A stretch of DNA of 64,000 bases from Viscum album (Eukaryota; Streptophyta; Magnoliopsida; Santalales; Viscaceae), in the NCBI GenBank assembly GCA_963277665.1, contig OY728157.1, positions 365,690,067 to 365,754,066 of the forward strand. Direction: 5' to 3'. The translations under genes were made by a program, and so were the position numbers. Of this stretch, positions 1-11,651 are shown piece after piece. The stretch's first letter is position 1. Every line of letters starts with the position of its first letter. The notes under the pieces are model-generated. The model ran no database searches. It had not been told where the DNA came from and worked only from the letters and a program-made list of their open reading frames with translations.

Positions 1-543
1 TTCATTATGAAAAATATAAAATTAAAATATTAGAAAAATAATTTTTATTTAATATTCTAAAACAATTTTATCAAATCATAGTCTTATAAGTGATAGAAAT
101 TAATTAAAAAATAAACCCATAAAACCCGACAAAACCTATATTTCATAAAAATCATTTTCAACCGTAAGATGATTTTTTTCAAAATATTTATCTAGTATAC
201 CCCATTAGAAGAATGTAAATTTATTTCATTCAACATATAATATTAATATTTTATTAAATTCATATATAAATAGGTTTTTTAAATTTAGAAATACATTCAG
301 CACTTTAAACAATTTTTTATGAAAATAATACCTTTTACATTAAAATGATTTTAACTTTAAATTTACATATCTGATAAATTGACCAAAATTCATTCAAGGC
401 TTATTTTGACATAGTAACATCAAAACTAATATTCATCATATCAATTTAGAAAAAAAAATCAATTAAATATAAAAATTTATATTCTTTTATAGTTAATTAT
501 TATTGAGAATTTCACTTACCATTATTAATTCACGGTTGTTACA
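1..543 (-). mobile_element. Element D, start of the 3' LTR (cut by the window edge)
   Basis: On the minus strand the sequence after D's chromodomain reaches TGTAACA, the usual start of this LTR family, with its complement ending at 543. The rest of the LTR lies before base 1. An alternative start is the TGAACACTG on the minus strand at about 558, which resembles the TGAAAGAC start of element C. The stretch is about 80 percent AT and holds no gene. The polypurine tract that should precede it is badly eroded. Confidence 0.55.
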
Positions 544-1502
544 TTATTTCAGTGTTCATAATTTTTATCCTTGAAATTTCCATAGATATCACTTCCTATA
601 CAGATATGCATACTTAATTACTTAATCTTTAGGTACCCAAAATAATTATTATATTTTTTTTATTTTTCAAAAGTTCATTCACCAATAATTTTTCCCTATT
701 GAGTAACACTTGTTCCCCAGTTTCATGAATCATGATAGTCTCTTCATAATAATATAAATTAGATACCAATTCTATTTTTATTGAGGTGAGCACACACATT
801 GGTTCCAACATATACATCCTCATGAAATAGAGATGAAATTATCGTGAAATTTAAAGAGGGTTGGAGACATTAACTAATATTAATACATAATTCCAATTAT
901 TTATATAATTTCCAAAGTCTCTGTGTACCTAGGACTTAGCTTCCCTTTATTATCGAGCCTTATAATACCCTTACATAAAGAAAAATTTATAAAAACTTGT
1001 TATCACACTTAAAATTATAAACCCCTCCTTCTTTTATTAGCATAACTATTTTTCATATATTGCACTAACTCAACATGACTCTAAATAATTCTCACATTCT
1101 TTGTTATCAATGTAATATGTTTTATGAATTAAATACTGATCACACATACTTTGAAAGTTAGTTGAGTGTGACCACAACATATATTCTAATGTTTTAATAT
1201 TCCTTTGGTATGTCCATCTATCTAAGGATGATAAAAAGTTCTAAAATATATCTCAGGGTCAAGACCCTTTTAAGGAGATTCTCTATTTTAATGTATGTTA
1301 TAGATTATGACCATATATAATTAAAATATTTGGATAATAAAGTCTCAAAACATCATTAATTTATCTCAATATGAGGCACTTAGGATTTATATCATACTTT
1401 ATATCAAATAAATGTTTGGAAATAGTATATTGATTAATAATAACCCACATGAAAAAATTATTTCTATGATTCTTCCCCAATCCAATCACCAATTTTATAG
1501 TA
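544..1502 (-). pseudogene. Element D pol, third piece: integrase core, GPY/F module and chromodomain (decayed)
   Basis: Read on the minus strand from 1502 downward this is the C-terminal end of a Ty3/gypsy polyprotein. The integrase core starts DITIKLVIGL, where the family has the first catalytic Asp, here replaced by Lys. WVIINQYT follows, then IIYGHN at the second Asp motif (Asp replaced by Gly), then FYHP, a stop and IDGHTKG near 1200-1240. IKTLEYML and NSYANKRRRGL follow. KLSPRY with LEI (about 880-950) marks the GPY/F module. Residues read from about 823 to 629 (ENLYYEE-like, LLNREKLLVNELLKN) fit a chromodomain of the Tekay/Del type. Several frame changes and stops show it is dead. Its upstream part lies at 13287-14060 because element A is inserted exactly at the start of the core. 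I am confident of the family and less so of individual frames. Confidence 0.85.
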
Positions 1503-1507
1503 ATATC
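1503..1507. repeat. Left target-site duplication of element A (ATATC)
   Basis: ATATC here is repeated exactly at 13282-13286, directly outside the other end of element A. Five bases is the usual length for Ty3/gypsy integration. The duplication lies in the integrase coding sequence of element D. Confidence 0.9.
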
Positions 1508-2029
1508 TATAAGACCCTAGCCTTAAACATTACTTAGTCATTAATTAAATGAATAATTCACATAGAGGATCTTTTCAGGTTTAGTGTTTTAGAGAATTAG
1601 GTCATAACTATTACATCCCAAAAGATTACATAGTAGACACTTCTACTAAGTTTCCATAAAATAATAAAAACAACACTTAAAAAGAAACATGTCTAGTTCC
1701 ATGTTTTAGAGAGTCAATCTTTCCTTGAACCCATCCTTGACCCTATTTATCTTTATGTCCTGTGGAAAACATTTCAAAAACTTGGGATGAGCATAAAAAG
1801 CTCAGTAAAGAATACACAAAAAAGGAAAACTGTTAGTTTTTTCAAAACAATAGCTAAACCATTAATATTTTACAAAAGTAATACTTTTCACCTTTATGAA
1901 GTAGTAAAAACTATTCATGGAATAAAAGACCATTACTTACCCTTTTGAAACCAAAATATTACCATAAAACCCATATAAAGAACACATAACATATAAACGT
2001 AACTTGGGACATAAACATAATTAAATGGA

Positions 2030-2180
2030 ATAACCATACGGTCGACTTCCACACATACTTAATGGAATATCCATACAGCCAACTTCCATACCCAATGCAT
2101 TGGAGGTTATAACGTAACCACCCGTCTTGGTATTCACGGCACCACCCGTCATATGGTTTATCACGTAACCACCCGTAAAA
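2030..2180 (-). repeat. Short degenerate tandem repeats near the LTR 3' end (element A, 3' LTR)
   Basis: Units built around GACTTCCACACATA / CAACTTCCATACCC and then AACCACCCGT recur every 30-50 bp. The other A LTR has the same block at about 8745-8885. Elements B and C have related blocks of differing length at the same place. Confidence 0.65.
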
Positions 2181-3939
2181 TGTACAAGTACCATCATTAC
2201 ACATAAAATATTGAAAATATAAACATTTTGATAACAACATTTCATTTGAAATCACAATAAGTAATTCCATGATATTGAATTAATCAATCCCTTTTCAAAA
2301 ACCATTTAAAAGAGATTTTTGAATCAAAGTGTCCCATACCACTTTGATGATTTTAATGGAATTATAATTTTAAAACATTAATGTCCATATAAATAAATAC
2401 TGAAAACCATTTTGAAAACATGGACATTAAAGATAATGATTTTGAGTAGTGAATCTTTAAAACATTTAAAATGATATTTTTGTTAAAGAGTTTTTATCAA
2501 ATTAGAGACACTTGAATACAAATAATTATAGAATAAAATTTAATCTGAGCTTTATAATATCATGAGAATAAAGGGATTCATGATATAATATTTCAATGGA
2601 ATGTATACACACCATATAAAAGTTAATTGGTGCATAAAAACAATGAAGTCTGAATGGAAATGTAAATTGAGATGAAATCCATTATAAAGTAAGTATCCTT
2701 AAATTAAGGATAAATATATCAAATAATTATGTGTGAGAAATATAAATACACCCAATATAAGTGGATATTAAGTGTGAAACAATCAGAGGTTATTCACACA
2801 TAATCATGGAAAAAAACCAATGACATAGGAATTTATCTCAATGAAATGAGATTGGGTTTTTATTTCCCATTCAAGTTCATAAGAATTTATCAATGAGATG
2901 ATTATGTGTAGAAATAGTATATCTACATGAAGGTTTGTGGAAATTACAACATATATATTCCAAACATAATCTTGGCATAAAAATATCAAGAAGTAAAGGT
3001 TTAACCCAAAGAAATGAAACAGGGTTAAGAAGTTCCCTTATAGAAATCCGACAACCTAACGACTTCACTTTAAAATTTAGAAAATGAGTTTATGAGAGAG
3101 AAAATGGTATCTCATCACTTGGACATAAAATTTACATAAATAAGGATATATAAGAACATATCCCCACATAATAGTATGTGAATTAAAAGACATAACAAAA
3201 GAAGTCTTTTAAAAAGAGGAGGGTGAAAGGTCTCCTTACCGAGTTGGTTAACTTTCAAAATGTACAGCCCATGGAAGAAGGGTCATAAAATGAAGATGTA
3301 AATACACATAAATGAAATTATTTACACAAAGAGTATAATAATGGGAAGTACATACACCAATCAATGTAAATAGTGGAAAACGTAGCATAAATTTCACGAG
3401 AATAAAAGTGAGATGAAAAATCCCTTAAGAAAACTCAGCAGCCTAAAGACGCCACATAAAACATTCAAAAATGGATTTATGAGATCAAATAGTGTATCTC
3501 ATAGTATGAACATAAAATTTTCAGTATTAGGAATATAAAATAACATCCCCAAACTTAAGAAAGATGAGCTTAAAAATGACATAAAAGAGAGTACTTAAAA
3601 TGAAATATAGGGTTAGGATCCCTAACCTCGTGTCTGATATGACTCGATCGTTCATTAATATCATGAATAATAAAATTTGATCAATTTATAAAGTCATAAG
3701 GACCTACTTTAATGATTATTATTCAGTTTATATCACATATTATAATGTTATAATAATTGGTTAATAAAGTGAGTTTATATCCGACATTTTTGTCTATGTT
3801 CGGTACATGAGTAAAAATTGAATTTGTTGGGAAAGAATTTTCCATGTAGTTATAAGTACATATTATCCAGAATAGTATTGATGTTTTAAATATCATATAT
3901 ATCCAGTATATATTCATTTTATACTATTCCATAGCATTT

Positions 3940-4590
3940 GGAAAAAAATTAAAAGCACCGTTCTTGGAGACGGTAGGTCGTACATACGCATGAACACTAC
4001 TTTCATTTTTGTCATATTAATGGAATTAAAACAAAATGAGATATATATATTACAATTCCAGAATGATATATATCATTTATAAGTAATATATTTCATATAT
4101 ATCCATTATATATATGTACTTATAATAGTACATAACATTTGGATAAAAAAATGAAATGTACCGTTCATGGAGACGGTAAGCCGTACGTACGAATGAACGC
4201 TAGTTTCATTTCTTTTTTTTTTATTCAATGGAATGAAATAATAATGATATAAGGGTATATTATAATTCCTGTAGGATATCATCTGTAATACCATTAATTT
4301 CATCCTTTATACTTCCCACATATGGCATTAACGAATCAAATCACTTTGAGGGGGCGGTAGTCCGCACTTCCTAAAATAAAGATATCGCATTACCAATAAT
4401 GGAAACCATAAAGGTATGCCATAAATGAAAAATACAGAATCTTAAGGAAAAAATAAACATATTATATATCATATATAAATATAGTGACATCTTAATGGCC
4501 ACCTTTTAAGGTGTTAAAAGAATATTGAACAATCATCGTTTCCTGAGACAGTAATTCGCCATCCACAGAAACAGTATGTTCTTTAACCAT
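3940..4590 (-). repeat. Array of four hairpin modules, spacing 176-205 bp (element A, 3' LTR)
   Basis: Four related modules start near 3957, 4161, 4350 and 4537. The clearest (4149-4211) is a layered inverted repeat: AAATGAAA (4149-4156) pairs with TTTCATTT (4204-4211), CGTTCAT (4162-4168) with ATGAACG (4193-4199), and ACGG (4173-4176) with CCGT (4181-4184) round a TAAG loop. The third module has GCGG/CCGC instead and the fourth GTTTC/GAAAC. The array lies downstream of the TATA box on the transcribed strand, so it should be in the RNA leader. Function is unknown. Confidence 0.75.
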
Positions 4591-4915
4591 TAGACGAAGG
4601 TGTGTGAAAGTTTAGCTTTAATACTTCTTATAAAAAATTCCTAGTGTATTTATGATACTGGTTTTGTTACAAAAAAAGTAATAAAAAGAGTTTAGGTGTT
4701 TGGAGAAGCAAAATAAGACAAAAGAACACAAGGGAAGACACTGCCATTAAATCGGGTAACTCTCTTTCACATGAGCTCAAAGGCTTCCTTGGAAAGGGTT
4801 ATGCCCAAAGTGAGGCTTCAATGATGAAGAGAGGGATGTGGAGAGACGAAATGGGAAAGTTTTGGCAGATCCAAAGGCTTGAGAGGTGTGTGTATGGTGG
4901 TAGAGGCGGGGGGCT

Positions 4916-4922
4916 TTTATAA
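4916..4922 (-). promoter_or_regulatory. LTR TATA box (element A, 3' LTR)
   Basis: TATAAAA on the minus strand lies within a pyrimidine-rich context (CTCCTCTTATAAAAG). The same box is at the matching place in every LTR of this family seen here: 11645, 15248, 30293, 37557, 45172, 47186 and 54720. Confidence 0.7.
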
Positions 4923-6546
4923 GAGGAGAGGAGGGGCACTCTTGGAAATTTATAAAATATTACTTTATTATAAAATGTTTTTCGGATTTAAAAGGTCCTA
5001 AAAAGAAATATTTCTAGGATAAGGTGATAAGGTTTCTAAATCCACACATGAAATAGGTTTGTGACAAGTGTAAGACTTATATTTCACCCTATCTTCTCAT
5101 ATAATTTAAATCTTTCATTTATGAGGTAATCACTGCATCATCACGGTACCATGAATAAATTAATTTACTTAATGTCTAAAAATTATAAAAAAATATCATG
5201 ATTTAGGAAAGTTTTTTAGATTTATAATGAATATTTATAGTCAATAATATGACTTGTATAACCCCATATAATATTTGTTTTAGTAAAGAAACTCATGTTT
5301 GTGACATTTTTATTTTAACTTTAAATAAAAAGTTATTTATGTCATTTTCCTACCAAAGAGGCTCCATGGGGTCCCCAAGTTGACCCATGGATTGTCTTGG
5401 CTTGAAATTGCACATACAATGAGGGTAGAAAATTGTCTAGGTCATTTCATATTATTAAAACATTATTTTTTACCTTAAATTACACTAATTACCTTTACTC
5501 GCGATTAATAAAACTTAAAAGTTACAATTCACTAAAAATTATTTTAATCTCATTGAACCATATTTTACTTCTTAATTACAATCATGTATGTCGGATTTTT
5601 GAAAATCAAATCACAGTAGTGACAAAGTTTCATTGAAACGAAAAAATCAATTTCTTTAAGTACCACTTAGTGGTTTCACTATTCATCTAAAATTAATGTT
5701 TTCAGAAAAATACCAAAAATTCCCCCTGACCTATATTTGATAGTCCGAATTCCAAAATGATATCTATTTTACAAAATTCAAAACATATATGTTACATTAA
5801 TTAATTTAATAATTAATTCCCGCTGTTAGAGAAAATAGCGTGTTTTTATGAAACAATAAGTATCAAATGATTGACACTAGTTTAAGTCCAATTTCGAGAT
5901 GAAATTAATTACAACAAACACTATTGGATTAAATTGTAAAAATATATTCTAATTTCACTTTAAAACCAATTCAAAAGATAATATAATCATATAAATAAAT
6001 TAGATTAAAAATAGGTTTTGAATTAAAATACAACATTTTTCACTATTCATTAAAAATGAACTTTATCAGAAAAATACCAAAAATTTACACAAAGTAAATT
6101 TTGATGTCCTGATTCTAAAAAAGAATTTTTTTTTCAAATATAACACATAAAATTTTCAAAAAGTGGATTTAAAAGAGGTTCGTCATCAAAAGGCGGTTAA
6201 TCGTCCTTTTAAAGAATATTAGAATGTTTACGCTTAAAATTGGATTAATTCGCATTCTTAATCCTCTAACATTTATTGTAAAAAGTAACAATATTTGACA
6301 AACATATATAAACAATTTGTAGTTATTTCTTTTCATTCCCACCATTACAATGGGTAGGCGTTAACTAAAATTTAAAATAATATTATTTTATTATTACAGT
6401 GCAATGTAAGATTCCCACAAAACACGTTGTTGCGTATTGGGTAATCCATCGAGCATAACGTCCCCTTTAAAGATATATTAATATTTTATTCAAAAATATG
6501 GATAAATTTGAAAATGTAATATTCTTTATTTACCTGGGGTGTTACA

Positions 6547-6562
6547 TCCTTCCCCCCTTTTG
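6547..6562 (-). promoter_or_regulatory. Polypurine tract of element A
   Basis: On the minus strand AAAAGGGGGGAAGGA directly precedes TGTAACACC of the 3' LTR. A GAGGACGCAATT stretch just upstream is typical of the end of Tekay/Del internal regions. It would prime plus-strand DNA synthesis. Confidence 0.85.
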
Positions 6563-7840
6563 GGAATTGCGTCCTCGCAATTTTAAAATTGTGCTTCGAA
6601 ACATAATTGAAAATCCCACATCGGAACAAGAGTCAGTAAAACAATCACTTTAAAATATAGAAAGAGAAGTACAAAGGATACTTGAGTTAACTCATACTAG
6701 GATTCCATGTAGGAAAACACAGATATGGAGGGAAAAAGGGTCATGTTCTGAGGGAGAGTGATAGTAAACATGTCTAGGATAAAGTTAACCATAATAAAAT
6801 CACAAACTTGTGATGGGTTAAACGGTATTCGATTCCCCAGTAGGGAAAGTTAACATACAACATTTTTGTTTTAAGTTACTCTTCATTGAGGAATTTATTT
6901 TTGAGCTCAACTAAATCATAATGAAATATACTTACTTGTCATATAGACTTTCAACTTTTACTAGAGTCCTTAATCAAACTCATATTTTCTCCAAAAGACG
7001 AGTATTTAGGAAGACTTGTTCGCATTAAGAGTACTATAATCAACTTCATGAGAATCACCTAATCCAAAAAAGAGAACTATATATTCCCCATGTCATTAGA
7101 CAAAATCCAAATCCAAAAAATCGTTAGAACAAGATCCAAAAATTAATAATCCTTTATAATAAATAAAATCTATTCTTAATCTCCAAAATCTGTCCAACAA
7201 ACCCAATGGTCATCGAAGACCATTAGATAAACAATTTGTCCATAAAATTCTTCAAAGTAAACCAAACTAAGATTGAAACCCAAATATTTGAAGTATTTAA
7301 TGACATAGTCTTCCAAGGTAAAAATTAATATTTATCTCCAAATAACATCAGTTTCTCTTAAAGTCTCATATTGAAAAGTAATTATCCTAATCACACATCC
7401 TCCATGATAGGATAATAATTTCCATATATAACCCAAAATAAACATACTCTTGATTCCTAAAATCATCTAACTAAAAATAATTAGTCAAACTAACCAGGGA
7501 CATCACATTTTTTAGTGGTAGACGATAAATACTAGTCGCACTTTGGTTATGGTTTCGACTCCCACAACTTTGTCTGACACGACGGGTTGTCACACGGTCT
7601 GCGTGTTGTCCTTTTTCCAAAACTACTTAATTCATAAAACATTCCCCAAAATGAGATAAAATCTTCAAAAATAATCATAACATATTTTAACCTCAAGTGT
7701 ATATCATGCCTTTCATTTTCCATAATAACATATAATAACCCATAATTACCTCAAATGTATGGATCATATAAACCCTAATGGTTACCTTTATAATTATTAC
7801 CTGAACTTCTACATCGATTGATCATCTCGTACATGATGCA

Positions 7841-8011
7841 TTACAGAACATACCAAGGTAAAAGTGATTGATCGTGACTCCTTGATAGTTGGTTTAGAAC
7901 AACCACAAGTTTCGTCATTGAATCCCCCATTTCATCCAGTCTCTTAATCAGAGAACCACCACAGTTTCCTTCAAACCTATTATCACTTTGGTGCCTGCTA
8001 GATCCATCCAT
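7841..8011 (-). CDS. Short open frame (56 codons) near the primer site of element A; possible gag relict
   Basis: An ATG at 8011-8009, directly preceded by an in-frame TGA, opens a frame that closes with TAA at 7841-7843. The product starts MDGSSRHQ and includes LIKRLDEMGDSMTKLVVVL, whose leucine and methionine spacing could form a short amphipathic helix. It begins about 200 bp inside the element from the primer site, where a gag start would be expected. The amino-acid mix (charged, Gly/Ser and Leu) is unlike the Ile/Asn/Tyr/Lys-rich junk frames round it. I recognise no domain. It may be the N-terminal remnant of gag, or chance. No ribosome-context signal decides it. Confidence 0.35.
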   Translation of the reverse strand: MDGSSRHQSDNRFEGNCGGSLIKRLDEMGDSMTKLVVVLNQLSRSHDQSLLPWYVL

Positions 8012-8195
8012 TCACTAAATACAGAAATGTCAGTGTGAGTATATTAACAAAGCCATCATGTACTAATGAAGAAGATAAACAATAAGATATACTTACTCAT
8101 TCAATTTATCAAAACTTGGACTCTATCTGAAATCCTAACCATTATGGTAATGTCACTTATGCTTAGAAAATACCCTAACCTCTATAGTTATCTAA

Positions 8196-8214
8196 ACCAA
8201 AATCTGATACAAAC
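8196..8214 (-). promoter_or_regulatory. Primer-binding site of element A (initiator-Met tRNA type, decayed)
   Basis: Just after the LTR end the minus strand reads GTTTGTATCAGATTTTGG. This keeps the TATCAGA core of the TGGTATCAGAGC site complementary to the plant initiator-Met tRNA. B has the equivalent GTTTGTATCATTGG. Confidence 0.75.
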
Positions 8215-10669
8215 TATAAGACCCCAGCCTTAAACCATAATTAATCATGAATTAAATGAATAATTCACAAATAGGGTCTTTTCAGGTTTAGAGTTTTAGA
8301 GAATTAGGTCATAACTATTACATCTCAAAACATTACATAGTAGACATTTCTACTAAGTTTCCATAAAATAATAAAAAAACTCTTAAAAAGAAACATGTCT
8401 AGTTCCATGTTTTGGATAGCATGTCTTTATTTGAACCCATCCTTGACCGTATTCCTCTTTAAGTCCAATGGAAAACATTTCAAAAACTTGGGATGAGCAT
8501 AAAAAGCTCAGTAAAGGATACACAAAAAAGGAAAATTGTTAGTTTTTTCAAAAAAAAAAGGTAAACCATGAATACTTTACCAAAGTAATACTTTTCTCCT
8601 TTATGAAGTAGTAAAAACTATTCATGGAATAAAAGACCATTACTTACCCTTTTGTAACCTAAAGATTACTATAAAAACCATATAAAGAACACATAACATA
8701 TAAAGGTAACTTGGGACCCAAACATACTTAAATGGAATAACCATATGGTCGACTTCCACACATACTTAATGGAATAGCCATACGGCCAACTTCCATACCC
8801 AATGCATTGGAGGTTATAACGTAACCACCCGTCCTGGTATTCACGGCACCACCCATCATATGGTTTATCACGTAACCACCCGTAAAATGTCCATGTACCA
8901 TCATTACACATAAAATATTTAAAATATAAAAATTTTAATAATAACATTTCATTTTCAATCACAATAAGTAATTCCAAGATATTGAATTAATCAATCCATT
9001 TTCAAAACCCATTTAAAAGAGATTTTTGAATCAAAGTGTCCCATACCACTTTGAAGATTTTAATGGAATTATAATTTTAAAACATTAATGTCCATATAAA
9101 TAAATACTGAAAACCATTTTGAAAACATGGACATTATAGATAAAGATTTACAATAATGAATCTTTAAAAAATTTAAAACGATAATTTTATTAAAGAGTTT
9201 TTAACAAAATGAGAGACACTTGAATACGAATAATTGTGGAATAAAATTTAATCCAATATTTATAATATCATGATATTAAATGGATTCCTGATATAATATG
9301 TCAAAGGACAGTATACACACCATATAAGAGTGAATTGGTGCATAACAACAATGAAGTCTCAATGGAAATGTAAATTGAGATGAAATCCATTATAAAGATG
9401 GTATCCTTAAATTAAAGATAAATCTATCAAATAATTATGTGTGAGAAATATAAATACACCAAATATAAGTGGATATTTAGTGTGAAACAATCATAGGTCA
9501 TTCACACATAATCATGGAAAAACAAAACCAATGACATAGGTATTTAACTCAATGAAATGTGATTGGGTTATTATTTCCCATACAAGTTCGTAAAAATTTA
9601 TCAATGATATGATTTTGTGTAAAAATAGTATATATACACAAAGGATTGTGGAAATTACAACATAGATATTCCACACATAATCTTGGCATAATAAAATCAA
9701 GAACTAGAGGTTTAACCCAAAGAATTGAAAGTGGGTCAAGATGTTCCCTTATAGAAATCTGATAGATGAACGACGTCACATTAAAATTCAGAAAATGAGT
9801 TGATGAGAGAGAAAATGGTATCTCATCACATGGACATAAAATTTAGATAAATAACGATATGGAAGAACATATCCCAACATAATATTATATGAATTAAAAG
9901 ACATAACAAAAAAAGTCTTTTAAAAAGTAGAGGGTGAAAGGTCCCCTTACTGAGTTGGGTAACATTCAAAATATACACCCCATGGAAGAAGGGTCATACA
10001 ATGAAGATGTAAATACCCATAAATGTAATTATATTACACAGAGATTATAATAATGGGCATTACATACACCACATAAAGGAAATAGTGGCAAATGTAGCAT
10101 AAATGTCACTGGAATAAAAGTGAGATGAAAAATCCCTTAGGAAAACTCGGCAGCCTAACGACACCACTTAAAACCTCAAATAATGCATTTATGAGATGAA
10201 ATAGGGTCTCTCATAATATGAACATAAAATTTACAGTTTGAGGAATATTAAAGAACATCCCCAAACTTAATAAATATGAGCTTAAAATAAATGACATAAA
10301 AGAGAGTACTTAAAAAGAAAGAGAGGGGTAGGATCCCTTACCTCATGTCCGACATGACTCGATCGTTCTTTAATCTCCTGAATAATAAAATTTGGTCAAT
10401 TTATAATTACATAAGTACATCCTTTAAAGATTATTATTATTTTCATATCACATATTATAATGTTATAATATTTGGTTAATAAAGTGAGTTCGTATCAGAT
10501 GTTTTTGTCAATGTTCGGTACATGAGTAAAAATTGAACTTGTTGGAAAAGAAATTTCCATGTAGTTATAGTTACATCATATCCAGAATAGTGTTGATGTT
10601 TTAAATATCATATATATCCAGTATATATTAATTTTATACTATTCCATATCATTTGAAAAAAACTTAAAT

Positions 10670-11290
10670 GCACCGTTCATGGAGACGGTAGGCCGTAAGT
10701 ACACATGAACTCTACTTTCATTTTTTTTCATATTAATGGAATTAAAACAAAAAGAGATATATATATATATATTACAATTCCAGAATGATATCTATCATTT
10801 ATATGTAATATATTATATATATATATATCCATTATATATATGTACTTATAATAGTACATAACATTTGGAGATAAGAAATGAAATGTACCGTTCATGGAGA
10901 CGGTAAGCCGTACGTACGCATGAACACTACTTTCATTTCTTTTTTTTTGTATTAAATGGAATGAAATAATAATTATATAAATGTATATTATAATTCCAGT
11001 AGGATATCATATGTAATACCATTAATTAGATCCTTTATATTTCCCACATATGGCATTAACGAATCAAATCACTTTGAGGGGGTGGTAGTCCGCACTTCCT
11101 AAAATGAAGATATCGCGTTTACCCATAATGGAAACCATAAAGGTATGCCATAAGTGAAAAATACAGAATCTTAAGGAAAACATAAAAATAGTATATATCA
11201 TATATAAATATATTGAAATCTTAATGGCCACCTTTGAATGTGTTAAAAGAATATTGAACAATCATCGTTTCGTGAGGCAGTAATTCGCCA
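10670..11290 (-). repeat. Hairpin-module array (element A, 5' LTR)
   Basis: Modules recur near 10672, 10888, 11092 and 11266. The second is the cleanest: AAATGAAA (10876-10883)/TTTCATTT (10931-10938), GTTCAT (10890-10895)/ATGAAC (10920-10925), ACGG (10900-10903)/CCGT (10908-10911). The third has GTGG/CCGC with one wobble-type pair. Confidence 0.75.
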
Positions 11291-11644
11291 TCCACAGAAA
11301 CAATATGTTCTTTAACAATTAGACGAAGGTGCGGGAAAGTGTAGATCAAATAATTCTTATAAAAACATCCTAGTATATTTAAGATACTTTTGTTGTTACA
11401 AAAAAAATTAATAAAAAGATTTTAGGGGTTTGGAGAAGAAAAATAAGACAAAATAATACAAGAGAAGACATTACGATTAAATCGGGTAACTCTCTATGAT
11501 TTGAGCTCAAAGGCTTCCTTGGAAAGGATTATGCCCAAAGTGAGGCTTCAATGATGAATTGAGGGATGTGGAGAGATGAAATGGGAAGGGTTTGGCCGAT
11601 CCAAAGGCTTGAGAGTTGTGTGTTACGTGGAAGAGGTGGGGGAC

Positions 11645-11651
11645 TTTTATA
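11645..11651 (-). promoter_or_regulatory. LTR TATA box (element A, 5' LTR)
   Basis: TATAAAA on the minus strand matches 4916-4922. As part of the 5' LTR this copy would drive genomic RNA of element A. Confidence 0.7.

Larger units (their letters stand above)
1508..6546 (-). repeat. Element A 3' LTR
   Basis: On the minus strand it starts TGTAACACCCC at 6546 and ends GGTCTTATA at 1508. It matches 8215-13281 nearly throughout. From LTR start to end it contains a TATA box (4916-4922), the hairpin-module array (about 3940-4590) and a short tandem block (about 2030-2180). The open frames on it, including one of 103 codons at 1959-2270, look like chance products of the repeats. Confidence 0.9.
6547..8214 (-). 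other. Element A internal region, no pol
   Basis: Only 1668 bp lie between the LTRs. I see no RT, RNase H or integrase motif on either strand. The only readable open frame worth noting is at 7841-8011. A short stretch at about 7562-7611 has several CGTGT/ACACG words resembling the leader motif of element T. The remainder is AT-rich with nothing I can name. Confidence 0.75.
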
